Positions 22,505-35,620 of a stretch of DNA of 64,000 nt are shown piece by piece. Source of the stretch: Loxodes magnus (taxonomy: Eukaryota; Ciliophora; Karyorelictea; Loxodida; Loxodidae); the NCBI GenBank assembly GCA_946699065.1, contig CAMPDV010000019.1, forward strand, positions 1,302,001-1,366,000, written 5' to 3'. The translations under genes and the position numbers were made by a program. How positions within the stretch are numbered: position 1 is the first letter of the stretch; every line of letters begins with the position of its first letter. The notes beneath the pieces are model-generated. The model searched no databases. It had not been told where the DNA came from and saw only the letters and a list, made by a program, of their open reading frames with translations.

Positions 22505-23310
22505 ATTTTTCTCTATGGCTTCTTATTACTTTTTTATAGATTCTTAAAGAGGTCTGAAAGATAGATTTCTAATATCTCAGGAAGTAGGTAGCTGATTCAT
22601 ATAAAAGCACATATATTTAGAGTGAATATAGGGAATAAGGCAAACTAATTTAGGAGCTTAATTATCTCTATAAGTTAATCTTCCTATTATGTAAACATCT
22701 TTTTCTTAGCAAGCTACTACCATAGCATTAAAGGCTTTATTGTTGTTTTAGTTGTTGCTTTAGGGGAGAAAAATATCCCAGATAAGAATAAGTCACGATT
22801 TATATGTTGCTTATCTAAATATCCCATAAATAAAAACTCTTTAGAAAATTTGAATTGCAAAGACTTTTAATCAGTTTCAGATACAGCAACCAACCTTTTT
22901 CCATAATAATACGCTTTTGCTAATTAGTCTTCATCTAATTTCTCTCTCTATAGATCGTCTCATTTAGCATAGAAACGTTTCATACCAACTTTTCCACTTG
23001 TAATTTCCTCGCTAAACTCCACTAGAGTACTATATTTACCAAGTAAAGGTAATTTTTCTTCCTCTACTTTCGAATAAATTTCGACAGATAGTTTTAATTA
23101 AGTACCAAAATCAATAGTTCCTTTAAATTTGTAAACAGGATTGTATATCTTTTTTTAAAGCTTTTATAGGATTAAAATTCAAACTCATTTCATTTTTAAC
23201 CTTCATCAGCTTCTCCTTTTTATTCATTAAGGAGAGCCTAGTTTGATTTTTTATTTTAGCTAAGTTTTCTGCCTTTGTCTTTAGCTTCCTCCTACATTAA
23301 TTCTTACACT
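22505..23310 (-). pseudogene. Truncated Ku80 pseudogene
   Basis: Minus-strand copy of the middle of the Ku80 gene at 55932-57989, matching roughly residues 165-430 (end of the VWA domain through the Ku core barrel). The N-terminal VWA start and the C-terminal third are absent. At least two single-base deletions break the frame: one near 23135 (before the Asn-Pro-Val stretch equivalent to His-Pro-Val at 219-221) and one near 22770 (in the segment equivalent to Ser-Gly-Val-Asp at 339-342). It lies next to a reverse transcriptase remnant. The functional gene has no introns, so retrocopy and DNA duplication cannot be separated on that ground. Confidence 0.85.
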
Positions 23311-25385
23311 GTTAAAATGGTTGAATTAATTAAAATAAGAGCTAAAAACCTCTTAAGCTTTTTTGGATTATATACAATTTAAGTCTCAAATGGTAAGTAA
23401 GATTGAGCGTGAAGAGCTATTTAGAGTAATTTAAGAGTAGATAAAGAGTTTAAAAAGTATTGCGAATACAGAAGAATCAGCTAGATAAACTTTTATAGAA
23501 ATCCAAAAAATGACAGAAGAAAATGATGCCTTGCAAAAAGTTTGAAGTATAACTAAAAGAAATGGCTAAAATGAATATAAACTTAACTTAGTTCTAATAG
23601 CTGCAAAATAAAAAGCAAAATGGAAGTCTTTTTCTTCAGCAAATTCTACAAAATTAAGTAAGCAATCAAAGAATTAGAATTAAGATTTACTTTCTTTCAG
23701 TCAAGTATATAATCAAATTTAAAATAAGATTAAGAACGTTAAAATTACTCTTCGTTAATATTAGTGATAAATCAAACGATTGTAGAGAAGTTATCATCTT
23801 TTAGGTGAGAGATATAATCATTTCCTTCTAATGTTTCTCTTATATTGGAAGAAAATATAAATCTAAACACTTGTTTCAGTCTTAATTTTATTACTATAAT
23901 GCATATAATCAAAACTATAATTATAGATATTTCTAAAAATTTGGAGAAGTATATAGCTTTAAAATGAAGTGATAAAAAAGCCTACATAGTTATAGTAAAT
24001 ATTCAATTTTGAATCTTTTTTTCCAACTAATATTGTAGCATAGTGGATTACTTCCAGGTTGCTATATAGTAATAGTATTATTAATAGACTAATTTAAAGC
24101 TTTTTATCTTTGATTCTTCATTTCATTACTAAAGTTATTTCTTCTTTTATCTTTAAATTTAAAGTTTTTAAGGGTTTGAGTTGACCAAAAAATAATCTGG
24201 CTATAAATGATTCCTTTATAATTAACTTAGTCAGTCTCCTATAATTCTGGAAAGAATATGATATAACTATTTTAAATTATTTTGCTAATTTAAATGAAGG
24301 CATTTAATATAGTTAAATATTAAATAACTTCAAACTAGCTTAAAAACCATAATCTAGCATCAAAATGTATGATTCTTTATATCAAATAGAAAATAATCTA
24401 TTTCTTAAAGCAAGCTTTGGCAATTAGTCTATGGTCTTTTTAAAGAAAATATTTAAACTTGAAGGCTCGAATAAATAGTTAGATTCTTATGAAAGAGAAG
24501 TAACTATTAAGTATAGAACTATCAACTGAGTGTAAATAAGATCTTGCTAGTTTAAAATCCTATTGTATAGACTAATTCTCAATTGCCACTGTTATATAAA
24601 GATTTTTTGTGCTATTCTCTTTATTATGGTGAATAATGAAATAAAAAGACATTATAGCTAGATTTAGTTAGGTAAATTTTCTTAATTTAATAGAGTTAAT
24701 TATCTATAGCTAGAAAAGATTTGCTCACTTAACATTAATAATTTTTCTTGCAAGAGTTAATAAAATAAATTGAAGGAAGGTTTTATAGCAGTCTCTTATT
24801 GAAACAGAAAGACATTCTGCATTTTATTAATTGTCCATAGCTTTTATATTTTATTCTGTTTTTAAGCTTTATTTCTAAATTTAAAATTAATTAAATTGGA
24901 GACCTTTGCTAGTGCAAAAGTTACACTAGTGATAAATGTAAACTAAATGGTTTTATTTGAAATAACTTTATTTGCCTACTAATAAATTATAAGGTTTATT
25001 AATTTTAATCTTCTATAAATTAAAATCTTCAGCAAGGCTACTTTAATTAAGCTTCTGATATAGATTTACTTTATAACAGAATCTGATCATAAAGGAAAAT
25101 GCTAAATGTATTTTGATTTTATTAATTTTTATATTAATAAATCTAATAACATCTATTTACTCTAATTATCATTATGCTCCTTAAGTGTCTATTAGCTAAG
25201 CTTTTCCTCTTTACTTTTCTATATTAATGCATTCAGAAAATCACTAATTATATTTAACTAAAACATAAAGTTAATATTTATTCACCTGATATATTTTTAC
25301 ATTAGATTTGGAAAAGTAACTGTAGATTGATAAGTTTAATGGGTAAAAGGCATTTATAAAATGGGAGTAATAAGAATTTAATATA
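23311..25385. other. Intergenic; possible decayed coiled-coil ORF
   Basis: An ATG at 23393 opens a short charged frame (Ile-Glu-Arg-Glu-Glu-Leu; Met-Thr-Glu-Glu-Asn-Asp) that looks like a coiled coil for ~55 codons before a likely frameshift; family unknown. A CTAGTG/CACTAG hairpin lies at 24910-24931. From about 24950 the sequence parallels 12400-12830. Nothing else recognised. Confidence 0.3.
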
Positions 25386-25478
25386 AAAGAAATATAGAAA
25401 TATGTTGTAATAAATGTATCAATAAATCTGTTAAAGTCTATTTCAATCAATAATTACAATATAATTTCCTTTAAATGC
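25386..25478 (+). promoter_or_regulatory. Conserved upstream block
   Basis: Third same-strand version of the block seen at 12834 and 39031, here ending about 25 bp before the ATG at 25504; the ATATAGAAATATGTT and TTTAAATGC words are kept. Confidence 0.35.
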
Positions 25479-25503
25479 GCTCTATCAATTTATCTTTATA
25501 AAA

Positions 25504-27228
25504 ATGAGTTACAGTCAAACCTTAAGCTTTTATATAAAGAGCGAAAGAGATATTAGGAATCTTAGTGACATTTCTTTAGAAATTAAAGACAATTAAGGAA
25601 GATGACACAAAATCTAAACCTCTTAATACAGTTAGATTTCCATTATCACTGTAATAGAAAATAATTATGTTCATGCGGGATTCATTGCGAAAAATAAATG
25701 GAACGTAGACAGAAAAATTTATAACTACATGCTGATTCACTGCTAACCCCAAAATAGTTAATTGTGCTTTCAAGTTAAATTTTATCAAGAATAGAACGAA
25801 TATGTTGAGTAATTTTAAAGAGTATTAGGAACTGGATAAGTTTGGTAATCTTAATATGAGACTTGCTCATGTTCATTAATTGTTTTATCGAAAATAGCTG
25901 AGCAAATTAGTGGCAACAATTTCGAAATACTAAAGATTGAAAATCTATTCAATTAAGAGGCTTTAAGTAGTAAAAACTTAAACTGTTTAAAATTCATCGT
26001 ATAAGTCTCAAATATAATCAACTATCCTTTTGATCTTTCAAAATGAATATAAAATATTTAAATGAAATAGTAGCAAACGCTTAAAAATAGTAATCTATAA
26101 AAAACTTATCTAGAAAGAGAAAACTAAAGCGATTATTACAATCGTTCGAATGAAAAATCCATTCAAAATTTTTAATTACAAGAGTCATTATGCAATAATC
26201 AATTTAACTCTAAGAAATAAACTAATAGCTTTCCGTATAATTAATCTGAATAAATACTAAACCATAATTATAATATCTAGCATATTCAAAAAAATAATAA
26301 ATTTTAATATTAGGAAAACTAAAATAATCATTAACAATAACTAGTTTTAATTGGAGACTCTACTATAGACAACATCGTATGGGTTAAGAAAGCTAAATGA
26401 TCTATACCCTCACTTATTAAAAATTCATTACCTTAACTTCAAATCATCAATTATGCTGCTGATGGTTTCACTAGTTAAGATGTTATAAATGGAAATAATC
26501 CTAAAATTTCTAAAAAGGTTCGAAGAAATTAAGGAGATCCCTTTCCTAACGAATCATTTTTCTAACCAATGATGGAACTTTTAAAATTGTAAAATGTTAA
26601 GTATATTCTACTAAGCATAGGTGGAAGTGATATTCGAGAAATTCTAGGAAGAATGGATTTTTTATAAGAAAGACTGAGATAATTTAAGTAAAACTATCTC
26701 TAAATTTTAATCTAATGCTATAAGAAAACTCCTTATCTAATTGTTATGTTATAGTATCGACCGAGCTTTTATGAAGATCAATACTATGGTGTATATAGAG
26801 CGATGGAGTAAATTCCTTTACCTGGAAATAGTATTGATAAAATAAACTATTTGATAGAAAATGCTTACAGCTAGTTTTTCGAAGAGTTCAGAAGAAAGAA
26901 AGTAGCGATAATAGATTTACCGAATTCCTTTGATATTTTCGATTCTGATTTATATATTTCTCAAATATAGCCTAGTTATAAAGGAGGATAAGTAATAACT
27001 AAGTTAGTATAATACGTAGTAAAGAACAATGATTTTAGTAAGTCAAAAGTTTACAGTCTTTCCAATATAAATGAAGATATTTGTGTAGAAGAAAATAAAG
27101 CTTCCTTTTATTGAAGAATCTAAAATTTTAATATAGATGAAACGAAGATTACTACTTAGGCTGAACTTTACGAGAGTATGAAGTAAAAAGTGGCAAATTC
27201 TAGCAATTAGATAAAAAGATAGTTCTGA
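25504..27228 (+). CDS. LRAT-like / SGNH fusion protein
   Basis: 574 aa, ATG 25504 to TGA 27226-27228, intact and colinear with the 12949 gene. The N-domain has His57, His79 and Asn160-Cys161; the linker is Gln/Asn-rich; the SGNH domain has block I Gly-Asp-Ser-Thr and block III Gly-Gly-Ser-Asp. Block V reads Ile-Gln-Pro-Ser-Tyr-Lys-Gly-Gly, with Gln (TAG) where most copies have Glu and where classical SGNH enzymes have His. The palindrome's left arm begins inside this gene at about 26335, just before block I; its mirror on the right is a gene with a different 5' half, so the arm boundary is a recombination point between SGNH sequences. Confidence 0.8.
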
Positions 27229-28255
27229 TAAACTTTTTTAGATTATGATTTAAATATTTTGAATTTTTTATTTTCTAGTTATTTTGCTGAAATAAAACTT
27301 TAATTTCTTGGTATAAGAAATTAAATTAAGAGAGAAGTAAAATGCAATTATTTTATTTAACTTTTAATATATATTTTTTTATAATTTTTAATTTTTATCT
27401 TTACTTTTAATCTTCTTTCGTTTTTTTTATTTGCTTTTATTTAAATCTTTAATCTGAGCGTCTTTTAAAAAATTATTTGATTACGACTGTGAAGATTCCG
27501 TCAGATTATAAATATGATTTACTTTGACTATAATATTAACAATGGCCCCTTTACCCTTTAGTTCTTTATAAATATTTTGTTTTCTTTTGTTATATTTATG
27601 ACTTCTATACTGAAAGTCATGCTTTTAAGTTTTATTTCTTTGGCAACAAACACGTCCTGGGTTATTTAATCCTTTTTTAATTTAAAAGCTGAATGAGCTA
27701 TTTCAAACCTACATCAAGTAATATTACTGTTTTTCTGTGAAGGTAGATTTGGAATAAATTAATCATAAATTTTATAATCTTAATAGGAGTAAAAATAAGA
27801 GAGGAATATCAATATTATTAGAGAGTATAAAGCATTATGAATATAAAACTAATAGGATTAATAATTAAAAGAACTTAAAAGAGAAAAATAAAAAAATATT
27901 TAATAAATAATAAGTTTGTAATTATTAAGGGATAAACTGAATATTTAAAATGCATGACTTTAAAGCATTGAAGGATCATAAAAAATGTTCATTTTTAATT
28001 TATGAATATTTATCTTTTTTATAAACTAAATAGACATATACTTTTTAAAATAATACTAACTTATTTTTTATTTATATGATATTTGGCATCTGCATTTATG
28101 TCTAACCAAATACTTCCAATAATAAATAATTTTAGCTTCCCATTAAGTTCATTTTTATTAACGTTGCTACTGTAAAAAGATTAATTTTTATAAATTTACA
28201 TTATTTTTGCTTGTTAAGTGCAAAGATTGATATAATGATCATTACAAAAAATTTA
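27229..28255. other. 3' flank of fusion gene
   Basis: Paralogous to 5566-6367 and 14674-15529 and mirrored at 50137-51166. No gene recognised. The element C insertion follows. Confidence 0.45.
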
Positions 28256-28653
28256 GATGTAAGCCACGGTCAAGAGAACCAGTAGATAATCTGGTGCAAT
28301 GTAAACTGCTTTTCGAGTAATCTCACACTAGAAGCCATCATAGGGAAGGGTGGACAAGCTCGGAAGAGACAAGTCTAACTTGACCGAGGGTTCTCGCTAG
28401 CAGTATAAAAGTTTGAATGACGGGCCTACTAATGATTTAATTAATAATTTTTATTTGGATCTTATCCAAGAAGACTGGAGTATTTGATTAAAGCCTCAAT
28501 AATAATTTTTAATAAGTAGATTCCCTATTTGGAGAAGCTGACGTGACACATTGGACGAATAGAATAAAATAAGAAATATGAAAACAGCTTTTTAATATTA
28601 AATATTAATATTGAAAGAACTGCGGGCCAAAGAGGTGCTTCGCGTTCTATAAT
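28256..28653 (+). mobile_element. Unclassified interspersed element C, copy 2
   Basis: 398 bp, starting GATGTAAGCC and ending GCGTTCTATAAT, with the 8-bp AAAATTTA on both sides (28248-28255, 28654-28661); in A+T-rich DNA that is only weak support for a target-site duplication. The paralogous sites at about 7440-7480 and 16165-16200 lack it. One extra base near 28516, compared with copies 1 and 3, breaks the protein-like frame. Confidence 0.55.
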
Positions 28654-30148
28654 AAAATTTATTTATTTACTAATATTTAATCCACATTTTTACCTTTTTT
28701 CCAAGATAATTTACAGAATGTTCCTCACATTTTCATATTCTTGAATCATAATTACTTTAAAGGTAAAAATTATATGCTATTAAATGTTTTGTTTAATTTT
28801 ACTTATAGAAAGTTAGATTATTTTGATATTCTCTTTAGTGTTTGTTAAATCAAGTTTTTGAGATTTCTAATTAAGCTGAATTATATAAAAACAACAAGAT
28901 CTAGTGCTTAGTTAATTTAATGATTATAAAGAGTCAAACTTTTTTTAATTAAATTAAAATGCAAATTTGTCTAGGTTGTTCGATCATTTATCTTCTGCTA
29001 ATTCGCATTAATAAATAGTTAAAGTATAAACACAAAATACTTTTACTCATGATAGTGTTCGTATAGTATAAGATTAATGAACTATGTCCAAAATACTAAA
29101 ATTGGTACTGTTTCTAAAAGGATCTATTTAATATTCTAGTCGACCTAATAAAAAATAAGATATTTTAACTTATGTAATTAAGAATGCCAGCAGCAAGTCC
29201 ATCAAATATTAGAAGCAATAATAAATAGTAACCTTTGCTGGAAATAAAAACTATTGAGAAGCTATACTCAAAGAGCAGAAGCAATTAGTTTCATTTTTAC
29301 ATCCAATTTAAATGGAAACTTTAAGTTGAAATACTTAAACACTATGAAGTAACTAAGAACTAAATAAAAATAAAAATAAAAATAGTGAGATAAATAAAAA
29401 TATAAGGTACTAAATTTTTCTCCAAATGTAAAAAATTAATAGAGATTTGAATAGAAGCAAGTTTGAAAATAAAATACAAGTTTATCAACTATAGCTTGAA
29501 AAACCATAGGAGATCAAACACACCTTTAAATCAAGAAGATTACTAAATGCTAACAATTTACAAGATAAGAATAAACAAATAATTTTAGGAAAGAAACGTT
29601 TACAAGCAGCATTTAAATCAAAATAGTTAAAAATTAATTGATTAAGTAAATCCTTTTAATAGCTAATAATTTAGATAATACTACAATGAGCATCATTTAA
29701 GTAACTGAAGATAATTATTCGGAATATTTGAAATAGTGAAATAATCTAAATTTTAAGAAAAGTAGAATGCAATAAAATTAAATATGTTAACCCAATTATA
29801 TTAGCAGCTATTTGTATTGTAACAATCTTAAAAAATTAAGAGATATATTAAAATTAATTGCTTAGCATAACTTACTTAATTGTAATAAGAGTCAATTTAC
29901 CTTTTAATAGATTTATTATATGAAACTATAAAAACATTTAAAAATTGTTAGTCCTTCATCACTCTAGTAAGACTGATAAATAAATAATATTAACTCTTTA
30001 GAAAAATAGATATATTTATAAGAATATATGCATATGCTCCCAAATATGAAACTGCTTTATGAAAGTCTTATTAGAAAATTATTAAGAATGAAGCACTTTT
30101 GATAATTAAAAACACTTTATAAGTTGAAATATTATAAAATGTTCTTCC
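28654..30148. other. Intergenic, paralogous to 7.47-8.82 kb
   Basis: Diverged from its paralogue up to about 29630, then almost identical to 8308 onwards. No gene recognised before the pseudogene at 30149. Confidence 0.5.
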
Positions 30149-30770
30149 TCAATCGAAATAAACATCTGCCAAATCTTCTGCTTCACTTTCTGTCCACTCT
30201 TCTCTTCCTTGTTGTTGTTTTATTAATTTTTAGTATTTCTATATCATTTGATTAAGCCATGTCTCAGGAATCTAGTAGTTAATTCTTTTTGTTGCCTTTT
30301 TAACAAATCTTATACAATTTACATGGAGATAGACATTGTAAAAGACTTGCAGTCGAATGGTTACCCACAAATAATTTTTGCAATTCCAGAACTAACTGAC
30401 AATGGAGAATAATTTATTTGATACTCAGTTTTGAATATTTCTGAGTCCGCTGCATATTTCCTAAGTTCAGCAAAGCATTAAAACTCATAATCGAAGAAGT
30501 GAACTCTAATTACTGCTAAACCATCTTTAGATAAACAGTGAGCTAACATGTAAGAATAAGATTTATTATCTACAGCCCATTAATTCTACACAATCATACC
30601 GATATGTCCGATTTTATTTCCTACTGCTCAGAAATGCTAATATTGCTGGCTTTAGAGACTTTGATTAATTTCCAAACTCCATCTAAATTCTTTATCTCTA
30701 AAGAATAAATAGATTCGTTTCTAAGATCGTCTGAACTCTTGATTTAAAAATATGGGTAATCAGTTTGCAT
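30149..30770 (-). pseudogene. N-domain-only gene, left-arm copy, broken
   Basis: ATG 30770 to TGA 30149-30151. It keeps the base that is missing in the 9360 copy, but lacks one base near 30627 and 19 bp near 30325 that remove residues just before the Asn-Cys motif. Both lesions are shared with the right-arm copy, so they predate the palindrome. Confidence 0.75.
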
Positions 30771-31039
30771 TGTTTTAGAATAATTTTTAGATATGTGCTT
30801 TTATATAAAATAATGATATAAGTTAAGTTTGAATAGAATTTTCAATATAACAGAATTAAATTAGCCATCATAGCATTCTATTACAATGAATCTATTTAAA
30901 AATGTTGGTTCTAATAAAGTATATTTGCCTTTAAATATAGTGAGTCTATTAAAGTATATTCATTCTATTAAGTATTCTGAAATCATCATTTATAACATAA
31001 ATTTATATAAAACCAACTTAACTTTCAACTTTAATAAAA

Positions 31040-33793
31040 ATGAGCCATTCTAACTTCTTATTCAATACTCCAGATAATACTGATAAACAACCTCTTTACT
31101 CTCTACAACCTAAAGACTTAAATCAAAATAAAAGATTAGTCAGAGCTATTAAACTATTTATCGAGAGTAATATTGGAAATGATATTGTTTACACTGGTCT
31201 GATTAAGAAAAATGAATGAAATATAGATGGAATAACTTATAACTATATGCTTGTTTACTATATCACCATCAATAAGAAAGTATACACTTAATTTCAATTT
31301 TATCAAGATGAGAAGGAATATATTAAGCATCTCTAGCAAATTTATGGATCTGGAAACTTATAGAAAGAAGAATTCATGCGAAGAAATAATCCAGAGTTCA
31401 ATTTATCTAGTAAGACAGATTTTACTAAAAGAAATAATAATGAAATTATAAAATTCTAAAAGAGATAAGAAATGAAAGAAAATAAAGAATAAAATTGCTA
31501 TACATTTGTAATATTTGTTACTTAGTTAGATAACTATCCATTTTCTCTTTTACAATAGAAAGAATAAATAATAAAGAAAATAAAAAAAGAAGATAAATAA
31601 AATAATACACCTTTACTATAAATAGAAAATAAAAAAACTAACTAAAACTACCAATTTAAATAATAAATTGAAATCACTTCAAAACTATAATAAAAAAATA
31701 ATAGTTTTATGATAAATAGCAAAACAAAAAAAACAAACAATTAATCTGAACAAATTATCGATTCTTTCTAATAGATTTCAAATGATAATCATAATACTAA
31801 CAATTAGTAATCTTTAAAATAATAAAACGAATATTAATAATAACTCGTTTTGATTGGAGACTCTACTATTGATAACATCGTATGAGTCAAATAAACTGAT
31901 TACTCTATTCCCTCTCTTATTAAAGATGCAGTACCTTTACTTCAAGTCGTCAATTATGCTGCTGATGGATTCACAAGTTAAGATGTTATAATTGGAAATA
32001 ATCCAGCTATTTCTAAAGTGGCTCGAAGAAATACAGGAGATCCCTTTCCTAATGAATCACTTTTCAAACCTATGATAGAACTTCAAAAATTGTAAAATGT
32101 TAAGTATATTCTACTAAGCATAGGTGGAAATGATATTCGAGAAATTCTAGGAAAAATGCATCTTTTATAAGAAAGACTGAGATAATTTAAGTAAAACTAT
32201 CTCTAAATTTTAAACTAATGCTATAAGAAAACTCCTAACTTAATTGTGATGTTATAGTATCGACCGAGCTTTTATGATGATCAATACTATGGTGTATATA
32301 GAGCGATGGAGTAAATTCCTTTACCTGGAAATAGTATTGATAAAATAAACTATTTGATAGAAAATGCTTACAGCTAGTTTTTCGAAGAGTTCAGAAGAAA
32401 GAAAGTATCAATAATAGATTTACCGAATTCCTTTGATATTTTCGATTCTGATTTGTATATTTCTCAAATAGAGCCTAGTTATAAAGGAGGGTAAATAATA
32501 ACTAAGTTAATATAATACGTAGTAAAGAACAATGATGATTTTAGTAAGTCAAAAGTTTACAGTCTTTCCAATTTAGATGAGAAAGTATAAGTAAGAGAAA
32601 ATAATTAGAATTTTGAGTGAAAAATAGAAAATTTCAACTAACAATAGAAAATATAACTTAAAGCTTCTTAAGCTTAATATGTTGACAGATTTTCAATTTA
32701 GTCTTCTTCATCTCCAGAGACTTAATAAAATCTATAAAACTCTAAGAAACATTAAAATATTACTCCTTTTGATAAATTAAAGTAAGTTTCCAATCCCATA
32801 TATCAGAACTCTTATGATAACCATAATACTAACAATTAGTAATCTTTAAAATAATAAAAAAATTATTAATAGAAATTCATTTTGATTGGAGACTCTACCA
32901 TTGATAACATCGTATGGGTTAAATAAGCTTAATTATCTATTTCCTCACTTATTAAAGATACAGTACCTTTACTTCAAGTCGTCAATTATGCTGCTGATGG
33001 ATTCACTAGTACAGATGTTATAAATGGAAATAATCCAGCTATTTCTAAAGTGGCTCGAAGAAATACAGGAGATCCCTTTCCTAACGAATCACTTTTCTAA
33101 CCATTGATAGAACTTCAAAAATTGTAAAATGTTAAGTATATTCTACTAAGCATAGGTGGAAATGATATTCGAGAAATTCTAGGAAAAATGCATCTTTTAT
33201 AAGAAAGACTGAGATAATTTAAGTAAAACTATCTCTAAATTTTAAACTAATGCTATAAGAAAACTCCTAACTTAATTGTGATGTTATAGTATCGACCGAG
33301 CTTTTATGACGATCAATACTATGGTGTATATAGAGCGATGGAGTAAATTCCTTTACCTGGAAATAGTATTGATAAAATAAACCATTGTATAGAAAATGCT
33401 TACAGCTAGTTTTTCGAAGAGTTCAGAAGAAAGAAAGTATCAATAATAGATTTACCGAATTCCTTTGATATTTTCGATTCTGATTTGTATATTTCTCAAA
33501 TAGAGCCTAGTTATAAAGGAGGGTAAATAATAACTAAGTTAATATAATACGTAGTAAAGAACAATGATGATTTTAGTAAGTCAAAAGTTTATAGTCTTTC
33601 CAATTTAGATGAAGATGTATAAGCAAGAGAAAATAATTAGAATTTTGAGTGAAAAATAGAAAACTTTAATGAAGACTTTACAAGGAATGGAATAAAACAA
33701 AAATAAATGGAATAAAGTTAAAGACATTCAAGCTAGAGCTATAATGAGAGACAAAAGGTAATCAAAACGTCAACTTATTTTTATAAACGATGA
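31040..33793 (+). CDS. Double-SGNH protein with degenerate N-domain
   Basis: One uninterrupted 917-codon frame, ATG 31040 to TGA 33791-33793, with dozens of TAA/TAG Gln codons. Residues 1-170 are a diverged N-domain in which both conserved His are Tyr (residues 51 and 73) while Asn-Cys (152-153) remains. SGNH domain 1 has Ser275 in Gly-Asp-Ser-Thr; SGNH domain 2 has Ser619. Both have Gly-Gly-Asn-Asp in block III and Glu-Pro-Ser-Tyr in block V. The linker before each SGNH domain repeats the words Asp-Asn-His-Asn-Thr-Asn-Asn-Gln-Gln, so the duplicated unit was linker plus SGNH. A perfect mirror gene lies in the right arm. Two SGNH domains in tandem with a dead thiol-type domain suggest binding or scaffolding rather than catalysis, but this is inference. 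Confidence 0.85.
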
Positions 33794-35606
33794 AAACATT
33801 TCTGATAAACTTTTAAAAATAAAAATTATATTTTTTAACATTTCTCAAAATCCATATTTTTGAATATATGCAAAGTTTTAAATTTTTTAATTTAATTTTC
33901 AGTTTTTTATTTTCAAGTACAAATCATTTAGTTTTTTTTGAGCTGCAAGATTCTTTTATTTTCTAAAGAGAGATATTGCAAATATTATACTATATTTAGC
34001 CTTAATTATATGAGTTTAAATATGTTCAACGAAAAAGCATGTAATATATCAGCAAATATCTTTCATCATATATTTGAGCATTCTGAGTAAAATTACCTTT
34101 GAAATAATTTTTAGCTTAGTTTTGAATTTAAATAAACTGAATCGGATATTGATTGTCGATTTAACAAAGAAATAACTTTTTAATTGATAAAAAAATATAT
34201 AGGATTTATCTTAATTTGCTTTCTTAATGTTTTTAGTCAGATGCATATTATAAAAACTTATGCTGCAATTTTATTATTAATAATTAGAATCAAAAATCTA
34301 AAATTTTACTTTTTTTCTCCTATCAAATGAAGGTTTATTTGCTTAAGATAGTTTCATAAGGTTTAAATATCATTCTTGCTTTAATTAATTTTTAGAAGAT
34401 ATTCCGTAAGTTTGGAGGATTATTATTTAATTTTACTTAATATCCTTCTTTTAGTCTTTTTGCTTTTTATTAAATAAAATTACTTAAAATTGTCCATACT
34501 ATTTATCCTTCTTATTATTTCTTTAAGATTACTTTTCTTTCCATGAATTTGCTTTTTTAAATACTGTTATTTACTTATTCTAAAAATGCCCAAATAATAA
34601 AGTGAAGCTCGAATGAATTGGTTTAAATATTATTAGTTTTAAGCCTTTTCTTTATAATGTTTTATTGCTAGTAATTGGATTTAAATTGTTAGCTTTAAAT
34701 AAAATTGTCTAAAGTAGTCTAGTGAGATAATTTATAACTGAATAGAGTTGCTAAAACTTTGAGATAGTGAAATACATAAAATTAGCTTTCTGCTTAGTAC
34801 TTTCTCATAAAAATAGTTAAAATATGGAGTTATCTTTTCGTCTCCCAAATAACTAAATTAAAAACTTAAGAAGAAAAGCGACAAAAGAAAATGAGAAAAA
34901 CAACAGCAACAAGAGTAATTTCTTCATCAGATAGAAAAATTATGTTCAACCGTAGGGTAGAGGAATCTAAGAAAGAAATTGATCAAAAGATCTAAAATAA
35001 ACGAAACCAATTGTAAAGATAAATCTAAAAGTATAAAGAATAATTTTCAATCAAGGAGAAAACTAATGACTTATATTTATGGACCAAAAAATGATTTAAA
35101 TGTTTTATTGTCAGCCATTCTAAAAAAGCTTAGTAACTGAATAGAATTTTTATAAGCAGATACAACCGATATTAGCCAAGAATAAAACATGATTATAGAA
35201 GCGATTTATTAATTTAATAGTTTATAAATGAAAAAAAGATAAAAAATATCATAAATTTACGAAATGCAATAGAAGGATTTTCCGTTTAGCAAAGGATTGG
35301 AAGAAAATAGAATATATTCAAATGAATGCATATGAAATGTAAAATAGTAAAAGAGACAGAAATTTAAAATAATAATAGGATAAAAATAATTAAAGAGTAA
35401 GTCATAGATAAAATGATTGAACTTATTGAAATAAACAGAATACTTACATAATCACTAAACAACGTTAAAAGTAATAATTATATGATTAAGTTCATATTTA
35501 CATATGATATATTGATGGAAACATATTCAAAATTAGTATTACATTTATTAACAGCATTAAATAAAGAAATAGTATAACTTTGTAAATAATGCTAATTTTA
35601 TAATTA
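33794..35606. other. Intergenic; possible small ORF
   Basis: A plus-strand frame at about 34800-35400 reads as a basic, Lys/Gln/Arg-rich helical peptide with only two TGA codons, but the paralogue at 10.4-10.8 kb does not keep the frame, so I do not call a gene. 35270-35390 is the patch shared with 10590-10730. Mirrored at 42795-44607. Confidence 0.3.
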
Positions 35607-35620
35607 ATTACTCTTTATAT
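35607..35620. repeat. Target-site duplication, left (element A)
   Basis: ATTACTCTTTATAT here and at 36544-36557 exactly bracket element A. The paralogous uninterrupted site at about 10878-10895 has a single diverged version. Confidence 0.85.

Noticed and set aside
34800-35400. Basic helical ORF upstream of element A
   Set aside because: The paralogous sequence at 10.4-10.8 kb has indels that do not keep the frame.
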